Of a DNA stretch of 64,000 nucleotides, positions 8,363 to 16,153 are shown piece by piece. The stretch's first letter is position 1. Each line of letters starts with the position of its first letter. The notes beneath the pieces are model-generated. The model saw only the letters and a list, made by a program, of their open reading frames with translations, was not told the origin of the DNA and did no database searches. Source of the DNA: Wenyingzhuangia heitensis (GTDB lineage: Bacteria; Bacteroidota; Bacteroidia; Flavobacteriales; Flavobacteriaceae); contig NZ_JAASQL010000001.1 of the NCBI RefSeq assembly GCF_011762155.1, positions 1,054,001 through 1,118,000 of the forward strand, read 5' to 3'. The position numbers and the translations under genes are program-made.

Positions 8363-10801
8363 TTATACTAGTTGTTGTTTGTTATTTAAAGTAGGAAATT
8401 GCTTTAAAAAATTTGTTTTTGTATTTGAAAATAGGTTAGAGTTTTTGTGAGGTTGTTTTATAGCTTTCTGAAATATAAATCCTGCTCTTTCTAAAACAAT
8501 AGCCATAGCTTTAGCGTTCACATCTGGTTCTAGAATGCAGTTTTTAACATGTGGAAAACTAAATAAATAATCTGTCACAGCTTTTAAACATGTAACAGTA
8601 TGCCTTTTTTCTTTTTCTTCAGTAGCTATTAAGAAATGAAAACCATAGTCAGTTGGTTTGGAGTCATAACAAGCACCTACAACATCACGTACAGCCCAAT
8701 AAGGCTCGAAGGTAAAAGAAGCTTCTCCATTAACTTCTCCAATATAAGAATGTGAAAAATCCATTTCTAATAAACTGATATAAAAAGCTTCTAAATCCTT
8801 TATTTCTCCATCCATTTTCCAAAAAGTTAAAGCACGTTTTCTGTTAAACCAATTGTGAACCATTTCCAAATCTCTATCAATATCAAAAGGACGTAGTTTT
8901 ATAAAGATATCTTCTTTTTCAAAATATTTTTCATAAGAATATTTTGTAGTTGAAGGATGTAGTAACTCTTTTTCATAATAAGCATACAACAAAGGATTTT
9001 TATACTCAACATGAGTAACTCCATCTACAGGATTCATAGCTTCATCTTCACCACTTAACCTAGTTAAAAGGTTACTTTTTACTTTCCAAGTTCTTCTATA
9101 TAGAATAAAATTAATTATTCCTGAATCATCTTTGTTTTCCCATTTCTTAAGACGATTTGTAACCATGCTGAGCAGAATACTTTCATTTGCAAGTCCATTA
9201 CTACCAAAAGTATTTACCACCCCTATAATATTACTAATCATTATATAGTTTACGTAAATAGGAGTAAGTATTTTATCTGATAGAAAAGAATGAGATTCTA
9301 AAGCTATCTTAGGAATGTGTAAAGAAGCATTTTTCAGTTTGTTTTCTCTAAAAATGATTCCTTGACTATCTCTAAAATAGACATTACAAGGATAGCCTTT
9401 TTTATCAAGTTCTACCATTGTGTTTTGACCATGTGCTTCAAAGAACATCCCAAAGTTTATATATCCATCTAGAATTCCTTCCAAATAAAATTCTAAATAT
9501 AAATCAAACCATCTTTTAGATACTTCATCTATTGCAATGCCATCTTGTTTGGCTATGTATTCTATATTTTTAGTTAGTCGATTGGTGTTTCCTAAGACAC
9601 CGTCTTGACATAATTCACCTAGCATAGTAACCCTCTTGTCATTAAAAACAGTTTTAATATTGTCTCTAAAGCTAGTGTTGAATCCTTTTATGACAGTACC
9701 ATTATCGTGTAGAGTTACATAAGCAGGATCATGAATAATTTTAAAATGAGGGTTTGATTTTTTAAATTTTTCTCCCCATTCCGTTCTAAACAAAGCACTT
9801 ACTTCACAACCTCTTAATAATTCATGATATAAATTGCAACGTTCTGAATTTGTTATTTTTACATGTAAAGATAATTTAATCATAAACTGACTGTCTTTAT
9901 TATATAGGGTTCGGACAGAAGAAGTAGGGGTGTATAAGGGGCCTAGTGGGCCTATTTCTAATATTTTTTTTTCATGAATAAGTTTTTTAACAGATGCACT
10001 GTTTTTTTTTAAATAAGCAATTTCCCAAGGATGAATAGGGATTAATTTCCAGTTTAGATGCTTATCTAATATTACCTGTAGTTCGGATGATATAAAACCA
10101 TTAGTACTTAATTCCTCGATAAGTTCCGTTGTAATAGCCTTTTCCCTAGCGCTATTTTCTAATACAACTGTTGGGTTGGCCAAAAAATAAATAATTTGGA
10201 ATTCTGGTTTGGTTTCTGGTGAGTATTGAAATATTTCAGCATCTGTCATCCTAGATCTACTCTTAGGAACAGGGTGCATAGAGTGTCCTGTTAATAAAGC
10301 TTGTTCTGCATCTATAAAAGAGATATCGTTATTAAAAATAGTCGAAATATCGTTAGTTTTTTCATTTCTGAATTTTAAAAAATCACTCGTGTTTTTTTGA
10401 CTATTTTCTAAGCTTTTGAGAAAGTCATTGGATGTGTGTAAGTTAGAAATAGTTGCTTTTTGATAATCATCGATTAACAACTTAGAAAGCTCTAGAAAAT
10501 TTAGTTCATTAATCGTATTTGTATCTCTATTTTTAGTAATACAAGGGAACTTATATTGGTGTCTACCAGTTAATGAATAGTAATTCAACGAACAATATAT
10601 GTCCTGATGTACAGAGTTTAATTCTATTTTCAACCATTTTGTATGCCCTCGTTTCTTAAAATAAGAAGCTAGAGTTAAATCATGTTTTGGTATTCTGAAA
10701 TATTTCTGTCCTCCTTGTTTTATATCTCTTATATAACAGTTTAAAAAAGCTGTTTGAGTCATTTCAGAAGCTAGTTGTGAGTAGTTAATTTTTCTTTCCA
10801 T
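8363..10801 (-). CDS. Fused NIS siderophore synthetase and GNAT acyltransferase
   Basis: The protein has 812 residues. Residues 1 to about 600 form an IucA/IucC-type NRPS-independent siderophore synthetase, with the nucleotide-binding motif GHSMHPVPKSR at 172-182 and the HGQN/FRD segment of the C-terminal lobe. Residues of about 630-800 form an AlcB/IucB-type GNAT domain (RPFDIDRDLEMVHNWFN start, EPDVNA and AGF motifs late). The GNAT domain would acylate N-hydroxydiamine with an acyl-CoA such as succinyl-CoA. The synthetase would then join the units through adenylates, as DesD or BibC do. The product is likely a macrocyclic or linear dihydroxamate or trihydroxamate. The decarboxylase gene upstream overlaps by 17 bp. 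Confidence 0.93.
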   Translation of the reverse strand: MERKINYSQLASEMTQTAFLNCYIRDIKQGGQKYFRIPKHDLTLASYFKKRGHTKWLKIELNSVHQDIYCSLNYYSLTGRHQYKFPCITKNRDTNTINELNFLELSKLLIDDYQKATISNLHTSNDFLKSLENSQKNTSDFLKFRNEKTNDISTIFNNDISFIDAEQALLTGHSMHPVPKSRSRMTDAEIFQYSPETKPEFQIIYFLANPTVVLENSAREKAITTELIEELSTNGFISSELQVILDKHLNWKLIPIHPWEIAYLKKNSASVKKLIHEKKILEIGPLGPLYTPTSSVRTLYNKDSQFMIKLSLHVKITNSERCNLYHELLRGCEVSALFRTEWGEKFKKSNPHFKIIHDPAYVTLHDNGTVIKGFNTSFRDNIKTVFNDKRVTMLGELCQDGVLGNTNRLTKNIEYIAKQDGIAIDEVSKRWFDLYLEFYLEGILDGYINFGMFFEAHGQNTMVELDKKGYPCNVYFRDSQGIIFRENKLKNASLHIPKIALESHSFLSDKILTPIYVNYIMISNIIGVVNTFGSNGLANESILLSMVTNRLKKWENKDDSGIINFILYRRTWKVKSNLLTRLSGEDEAMNPVDGVTHVEYKNPLLYAYYEKELLHPSTTKYSYEKYFEKEDIFIKLRPFDIDRDLEMVHNWFNRKRALTFWKMDGEIKDLEAFYISLLEMDFSHSYIGEVNGEASFTFEPYWAVRDVVGACYDSKPTDYGFHFLIATEEKEKRHTVTCLKAVTDYLFSFPHVKNCILEPDVNAKAMAIVLERAGFIFQKAIKQPHKNSNLFSNTKTNFLKQFPTLNNKQQLV

Positions 10802-12281
10802 AATTTTTTCCTTTATATATAATCATTTCAATAATATTTTTAATGTCTTCTATTTTTAATTGTGGGTTTAATATGGTAAACTTTAAGTATAAGTTTCCAT
10901 TTATTTTGGTACTTGCAATACCTGCTTCTCCTGACTTGAAAAGGGTTTGTTTGATATGTAGATTAATTAAATCATGTGTTTTGTTTTCGTTAAAATCTTT
11001 TAGAATAAACCTAAAAACTACAGTGGTTAATTGTGGTTTATTAGCAATTTCAAAGCAACCATATTCATTTAATAAATTATATGCATTTTGGGTTAATTCA
11101 CATATTTTTTCTAAGTAAAGCCCTACTGTTTTTTCTGTTGTTATTTTTAAAGTAAACCACATTTTTAAAGCATCAAACCTTCTTGTTGTTTGAATAGATT
11201 TATCTACTAAATTGATAAATTCAGATTCTTTTTTATTTTTTGGGTTTAAGTAATTAGCGTAATGAGAGACATATTTAAAGTTGATTTTATCTCTTGTTAA
11301 AAAAACACTTGAACAAACTGGTTGAAAAAAAGATTTATGAAAATCAATTGTTACAGAATCGGAACTTTCAATTCCTTCTAATAAATGAGATTGCTTCTTT
11401 GATACTATAAAAGAGCCTCCATAAGCTGCATCTGTATGCAACCATAGTGAGTGTTTATTGGCTATTCTTCTTAGTGTTTTTATAGGGTCAATACTTCCAA
11501 AATCTGTAGTTCCTGCTGTTGCTACAATTGCAATAGGGATATTTCCCAGTTTTTTTTCATTTTCTATTGCTAAAATTAATTTTTCAGGAGACATTTTAAA
11601 GTTACTATCTGTTTCTATAGGGATAACGGCATTATAACCCATTCCAAGAATAGCAGCACTTTTTTGGATGCTGAAATGAGATTTTTCAGAACAAAATATT
11701 CTAAATTTAGAAAGGTGATTCGAACCTCCATTTTTTTTTATATCAAGATTAAGATATTTTTCAGCGTATGAATCTCTAGCCATTAATATACCCATAAGAT
11801 TGGATTGTGTTCCACCACTAGTAAAAAGTCCATCAGAAGAATTAGGCAAACCTAGTCGACTATAAATCCATTTTATTAAATCTTTTTCAATTAAGGTAGC
11901 TGAAGTACTTTGATCCCATGTTTCTACAGCTGTATTTATTGCACTAGCAATTAAATCACCTACCAATGCAGGTATTAAAACAGGACAGTTTAAATGAGCT
12001 ATATAATTTGGAGAGTGAAATGAGATCGCATGTGATATATATAAATCATCAATTGCTTTTAAGGCAGTATTTATATCTAATTCTTTACTTGTTTCAACAG
12101 AGTATTTTTTCATTTTCTCTTCTAGTTCGAAAACGGTTATACCGCTGTAAAAATCATCTCTGTTTAAAAAATGCTTAATAGATTGAATTCCTTTTTCAAT
12201 ATTTTCTCTATAATGTTCACTGGAATTAGTGCCAAACAGATGTTTATAATCTATTTTTTGTTTAAATACTTTTTCTTTCAT
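10785..12281 (-). CDS. PLP-dependent group II decarboxylase (lysine/ornithine/diaminobutyrate type)
   Basis: This is a 498-residue enzyme of the DesA/DdcA family. The Schiff-base lysine is in DFHKSFF (Lys316), the cofactor-stacking His is in SEKSHFS (His202) and the pyridine-binding Asp is in HTDAAYGG (Asp284). It is the first gene of the siderophore operon and should supply the diamine, probably cadaverine from lysine, for N-hydroxylation. The ATG at 12281 follows a perfect TAnnTTTG -7 box and a 21-bp palindrome, so the operon looks tightly repressed. Substrate choice among lysine, ornithine and diaminobutyrate cannot be settled by eye. Confidence 0.92.
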   Translation of the reverse strand: MKEKVFKQKIDYKHLFGTNSSEHYRENIEKGIQSIKHFLNRDDFYSGITVFELEEKMKKYSVETSKELDINTALKAIDDLYISHAISFHSPNYIAHLNCPVLIPALVGDLIASAINTAVETWDQSTSATLIEKDLIKWIYSRLGLPNSSDGLFTSGGTQSNLMGILMARDSYAEKYLNLDIKKNGGSNHLSKFRIFCSEKSHFSIQKSAAILGMGYNAVIPIETDSNFKMSPEKLILAIENEKKLGNIPIAIVATAGTTDFGSIDPIKTLRRIANKHSLWLHTDAAYGGSFIVSKKQSHLLEGIESSDSVTIDFHKSFFQPVCSSVFLTRDKINFKYVSHYANYLNPKNKKESEFINLVDKSIQTTRRFDALKMWFTLKITTEKTVGLYLEKICELTQNAYNLLNEYGCFEIANKPQLTTVVFRFILKDFNENKTHDLINLHIKQTLFKSGEAGIASTKINGNLYLKFTILNPQLKIEDIKNIIEMIIYKGKNYGKKN

Positions 12282-12291
12282 TTTATTTTTA

Positions 12292-12312
12292 TTTAATCTT
12301 AATAAGATTAAA
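12292..12312. promoter_or_regulatory. Perfect 21-bp palindromic operator of the siderophore operon
   Basis: TTTAATCTT (12292-12300) and AAGATTAAA (12304-12312) form an uninterrupted 9-bp inverted repeat with a 3-bp spacer. It lies directly beside the -7 box and 10 bp before the decarboxylase ATG, where a bound repressor would block initiation. A related site precedes the receptor gene. Binding by Fur or a Fur-like repressor is inference. Confidence 0.6.
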
Positions 12313-12320
12313 CAAATGTA
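12313..12320 (-). promoter_or_regulatory. -7 promoter element of the siderophore biosynthesis operon
   Basis: On the minus strand this reads TACATTTG, a perfect match to the Bacteroidota TAnnTTTG consensus. No clear TTG is visible at the -33 position, which would suit an activated or weak promoter. Confidence 0.5.
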
Positions 12321-12535
12321 TGTAATATTATATAGAAATTTATAATAAAATGTTAATCATGTTTTGATAACAACCTATTTGTATAGGTATATTGTTGATT
12401 ATTATGTTTTTATGTTTTTATGTTTTATGAGGTAGTTGTGTTTTATATAGGTGGTAACAACCTAAAGAGGTGTTTACGAAACTAAAAAGTTGTTAATTTC
12501 CCAAAAATAATTGAAGCTATTATTCTATAAAAACA

Positions 12536-12543
12536 TAGTTTTG
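12536..12543 (+). promoter_or_regulatory. -7 promoter element upstream of the structured RNA
   Basis: TAGTTTTG matches TAnnTTTG exactly. A TTG at 12511-12513 is 22 bp upstream, a slightly long but acceptable spacing. Transcription would start near 12550, about 45 nt before the structured region. The rest of 12321-12592 holds a small inverted repeat around 12369-12396 and tandem copies of TTTTTATG near 12404-12430, with no gene visible. Confidence 0.4.
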
Positions 12544-12592
12544 TAAATAGAAAAAGAAAATTTTAAAATATAAAGCGTTTTGCTTTTGATTT

Positions 12593-12708
12593 GGTCTTAG
12601 AAACTCGCCAGGTTTACAACTCACCACATTCAAAAGATAAGATGCCCACGTTTTTGCGTGGGCTGTTCTTATTATGGTGAAAAGGTTTCTGGCGAGACCA
12701 CTAAGACT
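12593..12708 (+). ncRNA. Strongly structured RNA candidate (6S-like architecture)
   Basis: The 116 nt fold into one long interrupted hairpin. Paired segments are GTCTTAG 12594-12600 with 12701-12707, CTCGCCAG 12604-12611 with 12689-12696, TCACCA 12621-12626 with 12675-12680, ATAAGA 12637-12642 with 12667-12672, and GCCCACG 12644-12650 with 12657-12663. A two-sided bubble (12612-12620 and 12681-12688) lies between the second and third stems. A closing stem, a large central bubble and a terminal stem are the plan of 6S RNA, and Rfam has a flavobacterial 6S family of similar size. A T7 run at 12730-12736 could end the transcript. The family assignment is tentative, and there is no reverse transcriptase nearby. 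Confidence 0.6.
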
Positions 12709-12747
12709 AAATAAGATTCAGTTCCACGCTTTTTTTATACGTGAAAA

Positions 12748-12921
12748 ATGAAAAATCGCCAGTTTAATATTCAAGAAAACTTAGTAAAAGAGTTCTGCTT
12801 TACTAAAATAGTTTCCAACAACATTCTACACATTTTAAAACATTTAGGACTCAGAAATTGTCTGAAGTTCTCCTCATGTTTTTATCAATCTGATCTTTAT
12901 GAACGCACAAACTTTAGTTAG
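12748..12921 (+). CDS. Possible 57-residue protein, unknown
   Basis: An ATG-initiated frame of 57 codons lies between the structured RNA and the next gene. The product would be mixed polar and hydrophobic, with three cysteines and no signal peptide or recognisable domain. An inverted repeat TTAGTAAA/TTTACTAA lies inside it near its start, and no ribosome-binding site is evident. It may be chance. No other gene is visible in 12709-12980. Confidence 0.18.
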   Translation: MKNRQFNIQENLVKEFCFTKIVSNNILHILKHLGLRNCLKFSSCFYQSDLYERTNFS

Positions 12922-12980
12922 TGTGTAAACAACAGTTCAATACCTATTAATTAAAAAATAATTGCAAATAAAAATTAAAA

Positions 12981-13451
12981 ATGAATAAAAGAAAAAGAGA
13001 AGATGCTCTAGGTTTAATGGTACTAGGTCTCTTAGGTACTAGAAGTTTAAAAAATGAAAAACCAGTTGTGAAAACAACTGAGAAAAGCAAGTTTAAATTG
13101 GTCTTTACTCAAAAAGGAGATGTACATAATTATATAGGAATCCTAGCCGTTTCAGGCATATCTGATATTGATTATGATGTTGATACATTGGAGTTGGTAG
13201 ATGGAGAAGAGAATTGTGTTGGTCGCTCTAAATATATCAATATGGAAGAAAGAGAAGAGGGGAGTTATACGTTTGTTACAGATGGAAAAACCAAATCATT
13301 ACAAGTGGTACTAGTAACCTCTGATGATACTCTTACAGAAGAAAGTGTTAGTTGTAACCTAACGGTATATAAAAACAATCAAGATATTTTTAATCAAGAC
13401 TTTGAAGTGATACATGGCTCTGGAACTAGTCCAATGGCTCATGTTTTTTAA
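12981..13451 (+). CDS. Conserved-looking hypothetical protein, tandem paralogue A
   Basis: This 156-residue protein is of no family I recognise. About 40 N-terminal residues (a weakly hydrophobic LGLMVLGLLG stretch, no lipobox) precede a compact, probably beta-rich domain from residue 37 to the end, which closes in HVF. The domain is clearly paralogous to the next gene: both share the KLVFTQ start, a DVDTLELVDG/DVNTLEVVDG segment, EGSYTF, and a late LTVYKN/MTVYKN...IFNQDFEV segment. The paralogue has a normal lipoprotein signal, so this copy may have lost or altered its export signal. Both end with similar stop contexts. Confidence 0.7.
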   Translation: MNKRKREDALGLMVLGLLGTRSLKNEKPVVKTTEKSKFKLVFTQKGDVHNYIGILAVSGISDIDYDVDTLELVDGEENCVGRSKYINMEEREEGSYTFVTDGKTKSLQVVLVTSDDTLTEESVSCNLTVYKNNQDIFNQDFEVIHGSGTSPMAHVF

Positions 13452-13464
13452 TGTTTTAAAACTC

Positions 13465-13480
13465 ACAACACAACATAAAA
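13465..13480 (+). repeat. 16-bp direct repeat in spacer, copy 1
   Basis: The sequence ACAACACAACATAAAA occurs here and again at 14030-14045, each 13 bp after the stop codon of one paralogue. It shows that the duplicated unit included the 3' untranslated region. Confidence 0.6.
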
Positions 13481-13531
13481 GTATCCTTGTAATAAGGATG
13501 CTGTTTAAATCAAAATATTAAATAAATAGAT

Positions 13532-14016
13532 ATGAAAAGAAAAATGATTTCAGTTGTAGTTGTTATGACTATGCTACTAACAGGATGTTCAAAAGATGAT
13601 TCTGAATCCATCAATCAAGATGATACAACAGATATTGTAACTACAGAAAAAAGCATCTATAAATTGGTGTTTACTCAAACAGGAGAGGTTGAGAACTTTG
13701 CAGGAGTCCTCTTTTTTCTGGTTTGTCAGATGATGTTTACGATGTAAACACTTTAGAAGTGGTAGATGGTAAAGAAGTTTTTTTAGGCAGATCTGCTATT
13801 GTAAATATGCATGAAAGAAAAGAGGGGAGTTATACATTTCTTACTGAAGAAAAAACAAAGTCTGTACACATTATAATAACAACTTCAGGATATTCCATAA
13901 CAGATGTTGGTGTTGCTTACAATATGACTGTTTATAAAAATGATGAAGAAATTTTTAACCAAGATTTTGAGGTTGTGAAAGGTTCTAGTGCAACTCCTAA
14001 ATCTTATGTTTTTTAA
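13532..14016 (+). pseudogene. Lipoprotein paralogue B, frameshifted in a T6 run
   Basis: Two overlapping frames (13532-13747 and 13723-14016) together encode one protein homologous to the preceding gene. The first part has a lipoprotein signal (LLTGC, then SKDD) and the KLVFTQ domain start. The second part resumes at SDDVYDVNTLEVVDG. The frames join at a run of six T at 13712-13717, where a seventh T would restore a continuous reading frame of about 161 residues. It may be a true null, a phase-variable gene, a slippage site, or a homopolymer sequencing error. Function is unknown. Confidence 0.75.
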
Positions 14017-14029
14017 GATCCATCAACAA

Positions 14030-14045
14030 ACAACACAACATAAAA
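14030..14045 (+). repeat. 16-bp direct repeat in spacer, copy 2
   Basis: Identical to 13465-13480. It follows the second paralogue and supports a tandem duplication of gene plus trailer. Confidence 0.6.
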
Positions 14046-14063
14046 AATATAAAAAAAGAAAAC

Positions 14064-14636
14064 ATGAAAAAGATATTATTCACCATTACACTATTTAGTG
14101 TTTGTTCATTATTAAATGCTCAAACGATAGAAAAACAAGCTGTTAAAGAATATTTAGAAACTGTAAAAGGAGTTCGGTATGATCTTGATATAAAATACAC
14201 ACATTTTGAAATATCAACCATAACAGTTCAAGATAGTATTGCTATTTTAAAGAACAGTTTTGAGAAAAACAAAGCCAAGAAAATAGCTTCTTTAACCAAG
14301 TCAATTGCATCTTTAAATGAAGGAATTAAAAAGCAAGAAGGTAAAACAGGTTTAGATGCTGTAGTAGCAGGTTCTTTAAAGAAAAGATTTACTTATGATA
14401 GAGACAAACTTCAAAAAAAGTACGATGAAGTAGCTTTGTTGGAATTCAAATTATATGAACCGTATAAAACTGAAAGCCCTGAGAAAATATTAAGTAAGAA
14501 GGCAGATGTTCATTTTACTGCTATTAAGCCAGGAGAAACTGAAACATCTGCCTATACAGGTGATTTTGTTTTAAATCCAAAAGGAGATAAATGCTTAAAA
14601 AGTAAAAACATCAAAAAAATAGAAATGAATTTTTAA
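14064..14636 (+). CDS. Secreted hypothetical protein with coiled-coil segment
   Basis: This 190-residue protein has a clear signal peptide (residues 1-19, ending LLNAQ). Residues of about 60-125 are Lys/Glu-rich and probably helical or coiled-coil. The C-terminal part (VHFTAIKPGETE, FVLNPKGDKCL) looks beta-stranded. I recognise no family. It follows the two paralogous genes in the same direction with 47 bp spacing and precedes a strong terminator, so the three genes may form one transcription unit inside the accessory region. Confidence 0.75.
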   Translation: MKKILFTITLFSVCSLLNAQTIEKQAVKEYLETVKGVRYDLDIKYTHFEISTITVQDSIAILKNSFEKNKAKKIASLTKSIASLNEGIKKQEGKTGLDAVVAGSLKKRFTYDRDKLQKKYDEVALLEFKLYEPYKTESPEKILSKKADVHFTAIKPGETETSAYTGDFVLNPKGDKCLKSKNIKKIEMNF

Positions 14637-14678
14637 GGGGTAATTATAGATAACTAATTATATGTTGTGTAGTAAGAC

Positions 14679-14715
14679 AAAAGGCAATAAAATCAAACTG
14701 ATTTTATTGCCTTTT
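14679..14715. terminator. Bidirectional intrinsic terminator
   Basis: The arms AGGCAATAAAATCA and TGATTTTATTGCCT flank a 3-nt loop, with A and T runs outside. It separates the plus-strand hypothetical genes from the convergent integrase gene. Confidence 0.85.
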
Positions 14716-14774
14716 AGGTTTTTATAGCTTTTGAACAAGAGGTATAAAAAACTTTAAAATTGATTATCGCCTAT

Positions 14775-15935
14775 TTATATAATGTTTTCAAAGGCTATAT
14801 CTAATTCTTCAGTACAAAAATCTTCTAGATATGTTTCTGTAGTTTTAATGGATTGATGTCCTAAAGCTTGTTTAATCATAACAGTACTCAACCCTTTTTT
14901 TAAAGATAAAGTTGCAAATGTATGTCTAGCAGTGTAAAAATTTACTTTTGTTTTAATGCCGCAATCGAGTGAGATGGTTTTAAGTAGTTTTCCATAGTGA
15001 TTTAAAACACTTTTTTTTCTCATCTTTAATTCTTCTTCAGTATAAAGATTTATATCTTTTTTTAAAATTGGCAAAATATAGTCAGTATTATATGGACGAT
15101 AAGTTTTAAAGTAATTTATTATTTTTTTTGTGTAGTCATTATTTGGGATTTTTACATTTAGATTTACTTTCGTCTTGTTTCTAGTATAGGAGAAGTTACT
15201 TAAGTCTATATCATCCCATTTTAATTCAGCTAAATCAGTAAAGTTCATACCACGACAATAGAAACTAAGTAAATATGCATAAAGAGCTTTAATACCTTCT
15301 TTTTTAGTCGAAAATTCATAATCTAGGAGTAATTGTAAATCGTGTTTACTTAAAGACCTTTTTACTTTACTAGATTTTAATTTTGATATTTTATAATCTT
15401 TAAATGGATATGCTTCTTCTGATACAATTTGTGATTTAATTCCATCATTGAATACTGCTCTAATATTTCGCATATAAACTCCAATACCACCATCATGACA
15501 ACCGTTAGCACGTAAATAAGATTCAAAGTCCATTAGAAAAGAGTAGTTAATATTTGTAAATGGATAATCTACTGCTTTTGGGTTATATCTTAAGAGTGCA
15601 GAAATAGTATCATTATATGAATTTCTTGAACTTATTTTCCCTGCTTCATTAAATAGATCTTTTCGCTTTTTGAAGTAAGGGATGAAATTTAATTTTTTAA
15701 CATCCTTGGGTCTGAATAATGAATCAAAAACTTGTAAATTAAATTCCTGTTGATCTTCAATCATACTTCCTATTACTTTAGAAGCGTGTTGTTTGATTGA
15801 AGTTAATATTCGATTATCTTGTATATAGTTTTTATTTTTAGAGTTAAATTCACTTGTTTTTTCATTCCAGTATTTCGGTAATGTATTGTAAGGAGTTTTA
15901 TAGAATTTAGATTTTCTATTAATAGTTATTCGCAA
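14775..15935 (-). CDS. Tyrosine recombinase/integrase, N-terminus out of frame
   Basis: The 386-residue frame has an arm-binding N-terminal segment, a SAM-like core-binding domain (about 90-195) and a catalytic domain (about 200-380). The catalytic Arg of box I is in YCRGMNFTDLAEL. Box II gives HTFATLSLKKGLS (from TARHTFA) and LGHQSIKTTETYL with the nucleophile Tyr. It belongs to the Bacteroidota phage/transposon integrase group. The frame opens only at a TTG. A typical N-terminus (MKASIKIILKK then TKLSNETYPIN) exists from the ATG at 16002, but it is separated by a frameshift in an A9 run at 15968-15976. The gene lies about 150 bp from a tRNA 3' fragment, as expected for an integrated element. 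Confidence 0.9.
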   Translation of the reverse strand: MRITINRKSKFYKTPYNTLPKYWNEKTSEFNSKNKNYIQDNRILTSIKQHASKVIGSMIEDQQEFNLQVFDSLFRPKDVKKLNFIPYFKKRKDLFNEAGKISSRNSYNDTISALLRYNPKAVDYPFTNINYSFLMDFESYLRANGCHDGGIGVYMRNIRAVFNDGIKSQIVSEEAYPFKDYKISKLKSSKVKRSLSKHDLQLLLDYEFSTKKEGIKALYAYLLSFYCRGMNFTDLAELKWDDIDLSNFSYTRNKTKVNLNVKIPNNDYTKKIINYFKTYRPYNTDYILPILKKDINLYTEEELKMRKKSVLNHYGKLLKTISLDCGIKTKVNFYTARHTFATLSLKKGLSTVMIKQALGHQSIKTTETYLEDFCTEELDIAFENII

Positions 15936-15967
15936 GTTAATAGGATAGGTTTCGTTGCTTAATTTTG

Positions 15968-15976
15968 TTTTTTTTT
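15968..15976 (-). other. A9 homopolymer where the integrase frame is broken
   Basis: On the minus strand nine A residues follow TTATTTT. With eight A residues, the ATG at 16000-16002 would read straight into the integrase frame and add about 22 residues of a normal arm-binding N-terminus. Such tracts are known sites of polymerase slippage and also of sequencing error. Confidence 0.6.
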
Positions 15977-16153
15977 AAAATAATTTTGATACTAGCTTTC
16001 ATTTATAAGTTTTTAAAAGTTTAACATACGTACAACATGTTCTAACATTTTATGAAACACGATGAAACAAAAATATTTTAAGTTTTATTTAAATATCTGA
16101 TTTTAAGTAGTTTTGAAGCTAATTGCAATTGAATGCAAAGGCTGTTTGTCTAT

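Noticed and set aside
12593-12708. The structured RNA as a retron or group II intron part
   Set aside because: No reverse transcriptase frame is anywhere in the window, and no domain V-like hairpin is visible.
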